NCBI RefSeq assembly: GCF_003418935.1
Contig: NZ_QVMT01000010.1
Span: 186,001-250,000, forward strand
DNA length: 64,000 bases
Direction of reading: 5' to 3'
From: Emticicia sp. C21
GTDB taxonomy: Bacteria > Bacteroidota > Bacteroidia > Cytophagales > Spirosomataceae
The notes under the pieces were generated by a model. That model searched no databases. It worked only from the letters and a program-made list of their open reading frames with translations, and was not told the origin of the DNA. Shown piece after piece: positions 46,558-55,865 of the stretch. The first letter of the stretch is position 1, and every line of letters begins with the position of its first letter. The position numbers were made by a program, and so were the translations under genes.

Positions 46558-47112
46558 TTACCATTGCGCAGCAGTATCATTAAAGATATTCAGCACCAAC
46601 TGATCAAGGATTTTAGGGACTAAGGAACCTTCTACCTGGGCTAAAGTTTGCTCTTGCGGAAAGTCCTGATAGAAAGAATATTCTTTTTCAAAACTATCGT
46701 CTTCGCTTTTGCTATTTACAAATCGTACTTCTATTCTAATCGTCAGTCTGTTAAGAGCAGCCTTATCACTGGCAGTTGCAGCAACCGGAGTCAATTCATA
46801 GCCGGTAATAGAGCCTTCTAAAAACAGGTCACCATCACTAGGTTTTAGCTTCAGGCTGGTATTGCGTTGATAATACTCCTTTAATTTTTCAGTGAAAGTC
46901 AAAGTAAGGTTGGCAGGTCCACCGGCCGTATTCATCACAAAGTTCTGAATAGTGATGGTTTTTAAATCGGGCGAGAGAGTAGTTCCTGTAAAAGAATAGA
47001 TTTTGCAAGAATCAAGCATGAATACTGAACATAAAAAGAGAGACAGCAATAAACACCTTCTTATTATTTGAGCTACTTTATTGTCTTTTGTTTTTATACT
47101 TCTATTATTCAT
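46558..47112 (-). CDS. lptE: LptE-family LPS-assembly lipoprotein
   Basis: The ATG at 47112 (MNNRSIKTKDNK) overlaps the end of the sigma-54 activator by 8 bases. The protein has 184 residues and a lipobox (LFLCSVFMLDSCKIYSF), then the LptE pattern for Bacteroidota: TLSPDLKTITIQNFVMNTAGGPANLTLTFTEKLKEYYQRNTSLKL, DGDLFLEGSITGYELTPVA and LTIRIEVRFVNSK. LptE plugs LptD and helps insert LPS at the outer membrane. Its place in the miaB - sigma-54 activator - lptE operon is common in this phylum. Confidence 0.85.
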   Translation of the reverse strand: MNNRSIKTKDNKVAQIIRRCLLLSLFLCSVFMLDSCKIYSFTGTTLSPDLKTITIQNFVMNTAGGPANLTLTFTEKLKEYYQRNTSLKLKPSDGDLFLEGSITGYELTPVAATASDKAALNRLTIRIEVRFVNSKSEDDSFEKEYSFYQDFPQEQTLAQVEGSLVPKILDQLVLNIFNDTAAQW

Positions 47113-48415
47113 CTTCAATATCATATTGCTTGATTTTTCTATATAATGTTCTTTCGGAAATACCCAGATCCGAAGCTGCATATTTACGTTTAAAGCCGTT
47201 TTTCTTCAAAGCCCTGATAATCATTTCTTTCTCCTGTTTCTCTAATGAAAACGAATCTTCCTGTGTTTCGTGAGAAATATCTTCTATATTATTTCTATCA
47301 TCCTGAATCTCATCAATCTTGATAAATCCGCCATCATCAACCGGTTGATATGGCTGATACGGACTTACTACAGGGCCATACAAATTCTGAGGTACCAATG
47401 CAACGCTTTCTTCCTGATGAATACCATTGAACAAATCGCTGTGTTGCTTCACCGTTTCAGGATTTATCTGCCCACCTTGCATCAATGATAAAACCAGTTT
47501 TTTCAAATCAGTCATATCTTTGCGCATATCAAACAGCACTTTATACAATAAATCTCTCTCAGAAATCCCTCCATCATTGCCACCATTCATGCCTTTTAAC
47601 AATGCTGGTAAACCGCTTGCCTGTTCGCGAGGCAAATATTTGGACAAAACTTCTGCTGAAACCAGTCTTTCTGTCTCTAAGATGGTAATTTGTTCTGCAA
47701 TATTTTTTAATTGACGGATATTCCCCGGAAAACGGAAACTCATCAATACCTGTGAAGCACTATCAGTTAATTCAATCGGCTGAATATGATTTTTTTCGGC
47801 AAAATCAGAGGAGAACTTACGGAATAGTAGCTCAATATCATAACCACGCTCACGCAACGGTGGTACGTAGATTGGGACGGTGTTTAAACGATAATATAAA
47901 TCTTCTCTGAATCGTCCTCTTTCAACGGCATCTATCAGGTTTACGTTTGTAGCCGCTACTACCCTTACATCTGTTTTCTTTACCTTTGAAGAACCTACCG
48001 GAATAAACTCACCGTTTTCTAATACACGAAGCAAGCGGGCCTGTGTACCTATGGGTAATTCAGCTATTTCATCCAGAAAAATTGTACCTGTATTGGTGGT
48101 TTCAAAGTAACCTTTGCGGTCGTCTATTGCTCCTGTAAAAGACCCTTTTACGTGTCCGAATAACTCTGAATCAATTGTTCCTTCCGGAATAGCGCCACAG
48201 TTAATGGCGATAAACGGTCCGTGTTTACGGGTACTCAATGCATGGATTATTTTTGAAAAAGATTCTTTCCCACTTCCACTCTCTCCGGTTATCAGTACAG
48301 TCAGGTCGGTTGGAGCTACCTGCACAGCAATGCTCAAAGCATAATTTAATGCAGGGGCATTACCGATAACTCCAAACCGATTTTTGACGGATTGTATTTC
48401 TGCGTTGTTGGTCAT
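47105..48415 (-). CDS. Sigma-54-interacting transcriptional activator without a sensor domain
   Basis: The 436-residue protein starts directly with the AAA+ domain: Walker A ITGESGSGKESFSKIIHA (about residues 42-59), the sigma-54 contact loop GHVKGSFTGAIDDRKGYFE (GAFTGA with Ser at position 2), Walker B GTIFLDEIAEL and the sensor region FREDLYYRLNTVPIYVPPLRER. It ends with a Fis-type HTH (MIIRALKKNGFKRKYAASDLGISERTLYRKIK). There is no receiver, GAF or PAS domain, so activity must be set by level or by the long 280-380 linker. No rpoN is in the window. It overlaps lptE and follows miaB by 7 bases. Confidence 0.92.
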   Translation of the reverse strand: MTNNAEIQSVKNRFGVIGNAPALNYALSIAVQVAPTDLTVLITGESGSGKESFSKIIHALSTRKHGPFIAINCGAIPEGTIDSELFGHVKGSFTGAIDDRKGYFETTNTGTIFLDEIAELPIGTQARLLRVLENGEFIPVGSSKVKKTDVRVVAATNVNLIDAVERGRFREDLYYRLNTVPIYVPPLRERGYDIELLFRKFSSDFAEKNHIQPIELTDSASQVLMSFRFPGNIRQLKNIAEQITILETERLVSAEVLSKYLPREQASGLPALLKGMNGGNDGGISERDLLYKVLFDMRKDMTDLKKLVLSLMQGGQINPETVKQHSDLFNGIHQEESVALVPQNLYGPVVSPYQPYQPVDDGGFIKIDEIQDDRNNIEDISHETQEDSFSLEKQEKEMIIRALKKNGFKRKYAASDLGISERTLYRKIKQYDIEDE

Positions 48416-48422
48416 TATAATT

Positions 48423-49865
48423 TTAAGCTAAAACCTCTTCCACGGCCTTTCCTATCAAAGTTGCTGCGGTACACTCTGTTACAAGTACGTTTACATAATC
48501 ACCTTTTTTGAAATTTTCTTTCGGGAAAACCACCATTTTGTTCTGATCGTTTCTACCGCATAAATGCTCAGCAGAACGTTTTGAGAAACCTTCTACCAGA
48601 ATTTTTTGGACTTTACCTATCGCCATCTGGTTACGCTCCAATGAGTGTAATTGTTGTTTGGCAATCACCTCTGTCAAGCGTCTGTTTTTTATATCGGCAG
48701 GTATATCGTCAGTCAGTTTCTTGGCGGCAGGTGTATTGGGTCTTTCTGAATAGGCAAACATATATCCGTAGTCATATTTCACATAATCCATCAACGAAAG
48801 CGTATCCTGATGGTCTTCTTCTGTTTCAGTGCAGAATCCTGTAATCATATCTTGAGAGATACCACATTCTTCGCCTAGAATCTCACGGATTCTATCGATT
48901 TTACCCATATACCACTCACGATCGTAAGTACGGTTCATCAGATCGAGAATACGGCTACTACCACTCTGCGCCGGTAAGTGAATATATTTACAGATGTTTT
49001 CATACTTTTTCATGGCATGAAGTACATCATCAGTAATATCTTTAGGATGAGAAGTTGAGAAACGTATGCGCAAATCCGGGTTGATTAGAGCTACCATTTC
49101 TAACAAATCAGCGAAAGTAGTGGTATTGAGGTCTCCATTAACGCCTTTCCATTTATATGAGTCTACATTTTGGCCCAAAAGTGTAACTTCTCTATAGCCT
49201 TGCTCGAAAAGTTCAGTAGCCTCTTTTACAATTGAGAATGGGTCACGGCTTCTTTCACGACCACGAGTATAGGGCACTACGCAGAAACTACACATATTAT
49301 CACAACCACGCATAATACTTATGAAAGCAGTAACGCCGTTTGAATCTAAACGGATAGGTGTAATATCAGCGTAGGTTTCTTCTCTCGATAAAAATACGTT
49401 TACGGCTTTTTGTCCGTCCTCAACCTCGTTAATCAGGTTTGGTAAATCACGGTAAGCATCCGGGCCTACTACCATATCTACAATTTTCTCCTCTTCAAGA
49501 AACTTGGTTTTCAAACGCTCTGCCATACAGCCCAATACGCCAATTTTCACATTCTGGCGTTTTTTCTTCATGGGCACAAGATGCTGCAGACGATTTCTAA
49601 CCTTTTGCTCAGCATTTTCACGGATAGCACAGGTATTTAGCAAAATCAATTCTGCCTCTTCTATCTTAGAAGTAGTCGCAAAACCATTTTCTCTTAAGAT
49701 TGATGCTACGATTTCGCTATCTGCGAAATTCATCTGGCATCCATAACTTTCTATGTATAGCTTGCGCTTGTTAGCCCCTTCTTCATCCACACTCACACGT
49801 GCTACATCTAAATCTTTCTTGTCTTCTTCTTTCAGAATTTCTAATCTGCCTGTTACTAAACTCAT
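48423..49865 (-). CDS. miaB: tRNA-2-methylthio-N6-dimethylallyladenosine synthase MiaB
   Basis: The ATG at 49865 ([10 protein letters not shown]) is preferred to a GTG at 49892; the protein has 480 residues. It is a radical-SAM methylthiotransferase: UPF0004 domain ([47 protein letters not shown]), the radical-SAM cluster motif [23 protein letters not shown] (CxxxCxxC) and a C-terminal TRAM domain ([31 protein letters not shown]). It adds the methylthio group to i6A37 of tRNAs. First gene of the operon with the sigma-54 activator and lptE. Confidence 0.95.
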   Translation of the reverse strand: MSLVTGRLEILKEEDKKDLDVARVSVDEEGANKRKLYIESYGCQMNFADSEIVASILRENGFATTSKIEEAELILLNTCAIRENAEQKVRNRLQHLVPMKKKRQNVKIGVLGCMAERLKTKFLEEEKIVDMVVGPDAYRDLPNLINEVEDGQKAVNVFLSREETYADITPIRLDSNGVTAFISIMRGCDNMCSFCVVPYTRGRERSRDPFSIVKEATELFEQGYREVTLLGQNVDSYKWKGVNGDLNTTTFADLLEMVALINPDLRIRFSTSHPKDITDDVLHAMKKYENICKYIHLPAQSGSSRILDLMNRTYDREWYMGKIDRIREILGEECGISQDMITGFCTETEEDHQDTLSLMDYVKYDYGYMFAYSERPNTPAAKKLTDDIPADIKNRRLTEVIAKQQLHSLERNQMAIGKVQKILVEGFSKRSAEHLCGRNDQNKMVVFPKENFKKGDYVNVLVTECTAATLIGKAVEEVLA

Positions 49866-49951
49866 GATTGCTAAACTTGATTTATCAAACACAACCCCAT
49901 CGACAAAAATAAAGTTCTTATTTCTATCAACTGACTTGCTAAATTAAGACA

Positions 49952-49982
49952 CAAATTTACGACAATACTGACAGATTGTCAG
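49952..49982 (-). promoter_or_regulatory. miaB promoter region with overlapping palindromes
   Basis: A perfect minus-strand -7 TAAATTTG lies at 49959-49952. Immediately upstream are two overlapping inverted repeats: GACAAT/ATTGTC (49961-49966 and 49975-49980) and CTGACA/TGTCAG (49968-49973 and 49977-49982). They fill the -7 to -33 spacer. Confidence 0.45.
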
Positions 49983-50094
49983 AAAAAAATCAATTAATTA
50001 TTCTTAAACAAGTATCTTACCTCCTTTGGTGCTATCAATTTTCAATAATCCTTTGTAATTTGCTGCACATTCAACCTTGTAACCTGTTGCCCTT

Positions 50095-51411
50095 ATGCCT
50101 TTGCTCATTACCGTTATTGGGCTTATTGTACTCATATTGCTCATCTCTTATGTTAAACTCCACACATTCCTTTCTTTCCTGGTAGTTACTTTAGGAGTAG
50201 GCCTGGCCTTACAAATGCCCCCTGAAAAGATATTGACAGCCGTTCAACAGGGCATTGGTGGAACACTTGGCTCAATAGTATCAATTATTGCACTTGGCGC
50301 TATGTTAGGCAAACTGGTAGCACAAAGCGGTGCAGCACAAAGAATATCGACCAAAATGATGGATATTATCGGTACAGGCTATGTTCGCTGGGCCTTTATG
50401 ATAACAGGTTTTATAGTGGGTTTACCGCTTTTCTATTCGGTGGGTTTTATGCTTTTGGCACCTTTGGTTATTACGGTCTCCTATCGATATAAATTACCTG
50501 CGGTTTATATTGGCATACCAATGTTGGCGTCTCTTTCGGTTACACAAGGTTATCTCCCACCCCACCCTGCGCCTTTGGCGATTGTCAAGCAGTTTAATGT
50601 AGATATGGGGCTAACACTTTTCTATGGCATTATCGTTGCTATTCCAGCCATATTGGTTTCCGGGGCATTATTTGGTAGTACCTTAAAGAAATATTTGACT
50701 TTGCCTAATAAGGCTTTTATTGCTCCTGATTTAAAGGATGATGAAATGCCATCCACATTTATGAGTTTTATTTCGGTACTATTGCCTATTCTCCTTATCA
50801 GTATATCAACTATCATTCTCCCCTACTTTCTGAAAGGTTCTTTTATGCATCAATTGTTGACCTTCGTTGGAGACCCGATTGTAAGTATGTTTATTTCTGT
50901 CTTATTTGCTTCTTATGCTCTGGGGATTAAGCAGAATAAATCGATGGTAGAAGTAACCAATCTGTTAGGAGATTCTATTAAAGAAGTGGCGATGTTATTC
51001 CTGATTTTTGGGGGTGCAGGGGCATTAAAACAGGTATTAACTGATGGTGGAGTAAATCAGTCTATTGCCTCTATGATGCAGGAGTCTTCTTTGCATCCAC
51101 TGATATTGGCGTGGGGAATGGCCGCTATTATTCGTGTAGCTGTGGGTTCGTCTACTGTCTCAGGGATTACTACTGCCGGATTTGTTGCACCTTTATTGGC
51201 TTCTACTCATACTGAACCTCACCTGATGGTACTGAGCATTGGTGCAGGAAGTATGATGTTTTCTCACGTAAATGATTCAGGCTTCTGGCTTTTCAGAGAA
51301 TATTTTCAGCTTTCCATGACTGAAACATTGAAAACCTGGTCTATTATGGAAACTTTGGTTTCCATCTCTGGTCTGGGAGGTGTGATGGCTCTGAATGCTT
51401 TTATTGGATAA
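50095..51411 (+). CDS. Gluconate:H+ symporter family (GntP/GntT) permease
   Basis: The 438-residue protein has about 12 membrane helices throughout and no soluble domain. Conserved parts include LGVGLALQMPPEKILTAVQQGIGGTLGSI, ALGAMLGKLVAQSGAAQRIS, LPPHPAPLAIVKQFN, FLIFGGAGALKQVLTDGGV, AIIRVAVGSSTVSGITTAGFVAPL and MFSHVNDSGFWLFREYF, all typical of the GntP family. It imports gluconate or a related aldonate with protons in the inner membrane. No gluconate kinase is adjacent, so the substrate is unproven. It converges with the TamL gene (5-base gap). Confidence 0.92.
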   Translation: MPLLITVIGLIVLILLISYVKLHTFLSFLVVTLGVGLALQMPPEKILTAVQQGIGGTLGSIVSIIALGAMLGKLVAQSGAAQRISTKMMDIIGTGYVRWAFMITGFIVGLPLFYSVGFMLLAPLVITVSYRYKLPAVYIGIPMLASLSVTQGYLPPHPAPLAIVKQFNVDMGLTLFYGIIVAIPAILVSGALFGSTLKKYLTLPNKAFIAPDLKDDEMPSTFMSFISVLLPILLISISTIILPYFLKGSFMHQLLTFVGDPIVSMFISVLFASYALGIKQNKSMVEVTNLLGDSIKEVAMLFLIFGGAGALKQVLTDGGVNQSIASMMQESSLHPLILAWGMAAIIRVAVGSSTVSGITTAGFVAPLLASTHTEPHLMVLSIGAGSMMFSHVNDSGFWLFREYFQLSMTETLKTWSIMETLVSISGLGGVMALNAFIG

Positions 51412-51416
51412 AATAA

Positions 51417-53924
51417 TTAAAAAGGATAACCAATAGCAAAATGAAAGACGGGGTAATAGTCATTATTGCGTCCCAATCTTGTTTTATTCAATACAAAGCG
51501 GTCGCCTTCATCCCTTGATGGGTCGATCACTTTTACACCCCAATCAAAGCGTGCAACAAAATAATCTAAATCTAAACGGATACCTGCACCAGTCCCAACG
51601 GCAAATTCTTTGTAGAATCGTGTCCAATCAAAATTGGCTTCGTTATATTTAGAGTTAATCTGATACCATTTCCATACGTTTCCGGCATCAATAAACAGGC
51701 CTGCATTCCAGTTGCCTATGAACCGAAACATATATTTGCGGTATTCAATGCTACCCTCCAACAAAATATCACCCGGCTGCTGAAAGAAACGATTTCCGAC
51801 GGTTACCCCTTGCGCTGAACCTGGCCCTAATGAGCGTGGTCGCCAGGCTCTAAGGCTATTCGGCCCACCAATAAAAAAGTTTTTCTCGAAAGGTAAAGCC
51901 TGATTATCTCCATAAGGGTGCGCTACACCAGCATTTATCCGATAAGCCCATGAATCCCGTGAATTGATTGGCAAATATTTTCTGAAATCAACATTGACTT
52001 TCAGGAATCTGAAATATGCCCTTTGATTAGTGTCTATCGGGAATAGTTGGTCAATGAACTTGATTTTATTTTTATCTCGGAAAAAATTAAGTGTAGTCCC
52101 CCCCGATTCTATAAAAATTCTCAAATACCTAGCTTTGATATTTTTGCCTTGCACCTGATTGTTAAAAATATAGGTGGCATTGATACTGGACACGAACTGA
52201 GGGTCGAATAATACCTTTAGATTGTTTCCTCGTTGAGCTTCGTAAGTAAGAATTGAGTCAAAAGCAAAGCTTTTATAGGGAGTATTAATCAAGTTAACAT
52301 CAAATGGTGAAATCTGAATGGTTTCATACTTTGAACGCAACCATGAATAATTACCCGTTAATCTGAATACCTGTCTGCGATAGAGCTGTTGCGCCGAATT
52401 ATTATAACTTAAAGCTACCTGCGTACGAGGGCTTTTGAGACTCAATAAATTGGCAACTTTATTAAAGAAAATAATCTTTGGAAAGTTGAAAGCAAGATTT
52501 GCTCCTAGTTCGCGACTCCTCTGAACCGTTGTATCTAATCCCGGCTGGCCTTCTAAATTTGCTCTTAAGCCTAATTCAGTGGTTTCTAAAGCGCTAAGTA
52601 GATTTCTAGCCCTCAAAGACACATTTGCTCCTCCACCTAAAATTCCATTGATATTATTTACATCGAAATTATACGAGGCTGTGTATTTGGGGTTAGTTGG
52701 AGCGATAATATCAGTTCGAAGACGATTATCGGGTAATTGAGTAAACTTTATATTGGCAAAAGCAAACTGATCAAGCCCATAAAGTTGTCTGTTCGTTTCA
52801 TTAACCACTGAAACTCTGAAAAGTTGATCAGGACGAATCAGAATCTTTTTATCCAGTAATCTTGTAGGAAATCTTTTACCAATAAAGGTATAATTAATTC
52901 CATTATAGGTAATCTGCGTAGTATCCCCTTTAACATTCAGGTCATTCGAAGGGTCGGCTGAAATAAAGTTTACTGATTCGAAATGAAATTGCTCATGTTG
53001 ATTTCTTGCAATCGGATTGCGTACCAGCATTTTTAAATTAACCCTGTAATTTCGTTTGATATAATCGGTTGTATCAATCTCTGTTGAAATGTAATTTTTG
53101 GCGATGAAGTTATAGTAGCCCTCGTCTTTCAATAAAAGCTCTATCCTACCCTTTTCTAAAGTAATATTATTCATATCTACCCGTTCTCCATTTTTTATCA
53201 TGGCAGAAAGCATTGTAACTCTTATAATACTATCAACACGAGGGTCTTTAATATCATAATTTATGGTATCAATATAATACGCGTTCTTCTCGTCTACCGA
53301 ATACGTAAGTTTTATACCGCGTTTATTGCTGGTTGAATCAATCTGATAAGTAACGACATTATCAAAATAACCTTTATTATAGATATATTTCTGAATAGTT
53401 TCAGAAGTATGTTTAATGGCTGCCTCTGTAATTTTGGCTGGTGGTTCACCCACATTTTTCATCCACCAGTTTTCTTTGGTCTCTATTCTATCCTTATATA
53501 TATTTACTTTGCGTTGATACCTTACTCTCTTTTTTTCTATATCAGCATTGAACTCATTAGTAATAGGCAAGGAGTCAAGTTTAGCTTTCCATTTATCTCG
53601 TCTTCTAGCAATTTTGTTAGTGTCATAAAAAGCTTTTCCTAAATTATATAAACCTACATATGGTGTAATAGGTAAATTAAAAGGACGACGATTTGGTTTT
53701 TGTGTGGGTGGAATCAGGTACTCTAATTCCTCAGTTGAAATTTGTTTATTACCTTTGAATGCCAAACTATGTAGACGGTACTCGTCTCTTTCTAATTGAA
53801 CTTCGCGCGAACACGAAATGAAGAATAAGAAAAGTAAAGACAGGTACTTAATTTTATCACTCACGACATTTCTTTGTGCTTTTTGGGTCCTGATATGTCG
53901 GGGTAATAAATAAGAAAAACGCAT
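51417..53924 (-). CDS. BamA/TamA-family outer membrane protein with lipobox (TamL-like)
   Basis: The 835-residue protein is long for its family and starts with a basic stretch, then a lipoprotein-type signal (LFLFFISCSREVQ). POTRA-like domains follow (about residues 60-350, LHSLAFKGNKQISTEELEYL, GYFDNVVTYQID), then a 16-strand-type barrel (from about 410, with GANVSLRARNLLSALETTELGLRANLEG and the BamA motif FFIGGPNSLRAWRPRSLGPG, ending YPVFHFAIGYPF). Barrel protein plus lipid anchor is the mark of TamL, the Bacteroidota variant of TamA. No tamB is next to it. The true start may be a GTG at about codon 21 (MRFSYLL would be an unusually long tail). Confidence 0.85.
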   Translation of the reverse strand: MRFSYLLPRHIRTQKAQRNVVSDKIKYLSLLFLFFISCSREVQLERDEYRLHSLAFKGNKQISTEELEYLIPPTQKPNRRPFNLPITPYVGLYNLGKAFYDTNKIARRRDKWKAKLDSLPITNEFNADIEKKRVRYQRKVNIYKDRIETKENWWMKNVGEPPAKITEAAIKHTSETIQKYIYNKGYFDNVVTYQIDSTSNKRGIKLTYSVDEKNAYYIDTINYDIKDPRVDSIIRVTMLSAMIKNGERVDMNNITLEKGRIELLLKDEGYYNFIAKNYISTEIDTTDYIKRNYRVNLKMLVRNPIARNQHEQFHFESVNFISADPSNDLNVKGDTTQITYNGINYTFIGKRFPTRLLDKKILIRPDQLFRVSVVNETNRQLYGLDQFAFANIKFTQLPDNRLRTDIIAPTNPKYTASYNFDVNNINGILGGGANVSLRARNLLSALETTELGLRANLEGQPGLDTTVQRSRELGANLAFNFPKIIFFNKVANLLSLKSPRTQVALSYNNSAQQLYRRQVFRLTGNYSWLRSKYETIQISPFDVNLINTPYKSFAFDSILTYEAQRGNNLKVLFDPQFVSSINATYIFNNQVQGKNIKARYLRIFIESGGTTLNFFRDKNKIKFIDQLFPIDTNQRAYFRFLKVNVDFRKYLPINSRDSWAYRINAGVAHPYGDNQALPFEKNFFIGGPNSLRAWRPRSLGPGSAQGVTVGNRFFQQPGDILLEGSIEYRKYMFRFIGNWNAGLFIDAGNVWKWYQINSKYNEANFDWTRFYKEFAVGTGAGIRLDLDYFVARFDWGVKVIDPSRDEGDRFVLNKTRLGRNNDYYPVFHFAIGYPF

Positions 53925-53937
53925 AAATTCTATTGAT

Positions 53938-54684
53938 ATGTTTTCTAAACAGCAACAAAAATACGTCCAATCCTTACAAATAAAAAAATATCGCCAGGAA
54001 CACCACTCTTTTTTAGTAGAGGGAGCTAAAAGTGTACTGGAATTACTGGATTCTGATTTCGAGGTTGAATTACTGCTGTGTACGTCTAAATTCTTAGTAG
54101 AAAACGAAAAAAAACTAAAAAAAATATTAGTTGAGGAAATTTCTCAGACAGAACTGGAGAAAACTAGCACTCTGCAAAGCAATGATGCGGCCGTTGCAGT
54201 AGTGAAAATGAAACTAAATCTTACTTTGCAGGCCGGTGCAAAAGAATTTGTTTTAGTTTTAGATGATATTCGAGACCCAGGTAATTTAGGTACTATTTTA
54301 CGGATAGCTGATTGGTATGATATCAATAAAGTTATTTGCTCTGATACGACAGTCGATTTTTATAATCCAAAGGTTATCGCGGCTTCAATGGGTTCATTTA
54401 CCAGAATCCAGACTTTCTATACTAATCTGCAAACTTATTTTGATCAGATATCAATCAATAAACCAGCTATTATTGGTACTTTTTTAAATAATACAAACTT
54501 ACACCAGTTTAATTTTCCCGATGCCGGGTATATTGTTTTGGGTAATGAATCGAATGGGATTGGAGAAGTGGTTGAAAAATTTGTAACTGATAAAGTAACG
54601 ATTCCGAGATTCGGACACGCGGAGTCATTAAATGTAGGCATTGCCACGGCCATTGTATTAGATAACTTAATGCGAAGAAAATAA
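53938..54684 (+). CDS. SpoU/TrmH-family RNA 2'-O-methyltransferase
   Basis: The 248-residue protein has an N-terminal substrate-binding part (QQQKYVQSLQIKKYRQEHHSFLVEGAKSVLELL, L30e-like) and a SPOUT knot: LVLDDIRDPGNLGTILRIADWYDI (motif 1), YIVLGNESNGIG and IPRFGHAESLNVGIATAIVLDNLMRRK (motifs 2-3 with the SAM-binding loop). It uses S-adenosylmethionine to methylate a ribose in rRNA or tRNA; RlmB-like is likely. Only 13 bases separate its ATG from that of the outgoing TamL gene, and the pentapeptide gene follows after 8 bases. Confidence 0.9.
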   Translation: MFSKQQQKYVQSLQIKKYRQEHHSFLVEGAKSVLELLDSDFEVELLLCTSKFLVENEKKLKKILVEEISQTELEKTSTLQSNDAAVAVVKMKLNLTLQAGAKEFVLVLDDIRDPGNLGTILRIADWYDINKVICSDTTVDFYNPKVIAASMGSFTRIQTFYTNLQTYFDQISINKPAIIGTFLNNTNLHQFNFPDAGYIVLGNESNGIGEVVEKFVTDKVTIPRFGHAESLNVGIATAIVLDNLMRRK

Positions 54685-54692
54685 TACTTGTA

Positions 54693-55265
54693 ATGAATAA
54701 AGCTTATTTTGAAGAACTCTCATTTGACAAAGTTGATTTCACTGTCAATCCCCTTGCTAAAGGTGAATATGAAAACTGTACTTTCAGCAACTGCAATTTT
54801 GCCGAGGTGCATTTATCAGGCTATATTTTTGCGGAATGTTCCTTTAAGGATTGTAATTTAAGTATGGTGCGGACTAAAAGTACGTCTTTTAAAGATGTAG
54901 AGTTTAAATCATGTAAAATGTTAGGAGTTCATTTCGCCGAATGTAACCCTTTCCTTTTTGAAGTAAATTTTGAAAGTTGCCTGATCAATCTTTCAACTTT
55001 TCAGAAACTGAATCTTAAAAAAACCAGATTTAAGGATTGCACCATCCATGAGGTGGATTTTTCGGATGCTGATTTAAATAGTGCTGTTTTCGATAATTCT
55101 GATTTAACAAGAACCAATTTTAACAATACGAATCTTGAAAAAGCCGATTTCAGAACAGCTTACAATTATTCAATTGACCCTGAAAGAAATAAGCTTAAAA
55201 AAGCTAAATTTTCTTTACAAGGTATTGCTGGTCTACTGGATAAATACGACCTCCTGATAAGCTAA
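54693..55265 (+). CDS. Pentapeptide-repeat protein
   Basis: The 190-residue protein consists of pentapeptide repeats of the A(D/N)LxX type over residues 20-170: ENCTFSNCNFAEVHLSGYIF, AECSFKDCNLSMVR, KSCKMLGVHFAECNP, FKDCTIHEVDFSDADLNSAVFDNSDLTRTNFNNTNLEKADF. The fold is a right-handed quadrilateral helix that mimics DNA in Qnr/MfpA relatives; the C-terminal KAKFSLQGIAGLLDKYDLLIS is like the Qnr end. Function here is not known; gyrase protection is only possible. It is downstream of an RNA methyltransferase and converges with a GNAT gene by 2 bases. Confidence 0.85.
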   Translation: MNKAYFEELSFDKVDFTVNPLAKGEYENCTFSNCNFAEVHLSGYIFAECSFKDCNLSMVRTKSTSFKDVEFKSCKMLGVHFAECNPFLFEVNFESCLINLSTFQKLNLKKTRFKDCTIHEVDFSDADLNSAVFDNSDLTRTNFNNTNLEKADFRTAYNYSIDPERNKLKKAKFSLQGIAGLLDKYDLLIS

Positions 55266-55267
55266 AA

Positions 55268-55780
55268 TTATTTCGCAACCTTGATTTCAAATAACCCTAA
55301 TGTTACTCCCCAATAATGCATAGGTAATCCATCTGTTGGAGCTATTAGCTTTATGCCTGTATAAGTATATCCAGCATTCAGATATATCTGATGTAGTTTG
55401 GCATTATCCTGCCAGGTATCTAGTCTGACGAAATCTATCTGATTAGCTTTAGCAAAATTTATTGACCAGTTTGTAATCAATTTTACAAATCCCCTACCTC
55501 TGAAATCAGGGTTGGTAGAGATACGGTGCACATAAATAGCTGAATCTTTATCTTTCTCATCCCAGATATGCGGGTCATTAAAAGCTGTCATAAATACACA
55601 AGCTACCTCATCATCAATTATAATTTTCCATTGGCGTCTTTCTTCAATTTCTTTCAAAACCATCGCTTTATCAAAGCCTTTCCAGACCAGATTACTCACT
55701 GCTTTCTGATGCGCAATGGCACTATCATATAAGTCCATTAAGGTGTCTAAATCATCTATCGTAGCATTTATAATTTCCAT
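55268..55780 (-). CDS. GNAT family N-acetyltransferase
   Basis: The ATG at 55780 (MEIINATIDDLDTLMDLYD) gives 170 residues, a typical GNAT. It has the acetyl-CoA loop in the motif ISTNPDFRGRGFVKLITNWSINFAKANQIDFVRLDTW (RGRGxVKxL) and the beta strand CVFMTAFNDP before it, ending NAGYTYTGIKLIAPTDG. The substrate is unknown. It is divergent from the MarR-GNAT fusion, sharing an 85-base gap that holds a tandem palindrome, so both are likely controlled together. Confidence 0.87.
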   Translation of the reverse strand: MEIINATIDDLDTLMDLYDSAIAHQKAVSNLVWKGFDKAMVLKEIEERRQWKIIIDDEVACVFMTAFNDPHIWDEKDKDSAIYVHRISTNPDFRGRGFVKLITNWSINFAKANQIDFVRLDTWQDNAKLHQIYLNAGYTYTGIKLIAPTDGLPMHYWGVTLGLFEIKVAK

Positions 55781-55803
55781 AATTCTCTTTTTTTCTGCAA
55801 AAA

Positions 55804-55860
55804 TTTGCATTATAAATTTATTCTCCAAATATTTGCGTAACTAATTACGTAATTAATTAC
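55804..55860 (+). promoter_or_regulatory. Promoter and tandem palindromic operator of the MarR-GNAT gene
   Basis: TTTG (55804-55807), 20 bases, AATATTTG (55828-55835) make a promoter. Directly after it two adjacent 12-bp units occur, GTAACTAATTAC (55837-55848) and the perfect palindrome GTAATTAATTAC (55849-55860), covering the likely start of transcription and ending 5 bases before the ATG. This is a classical MarR-type operator layout, probably autoregulatory. Confidence 0.6.
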
Positions 55861-55865
55861 CTATT

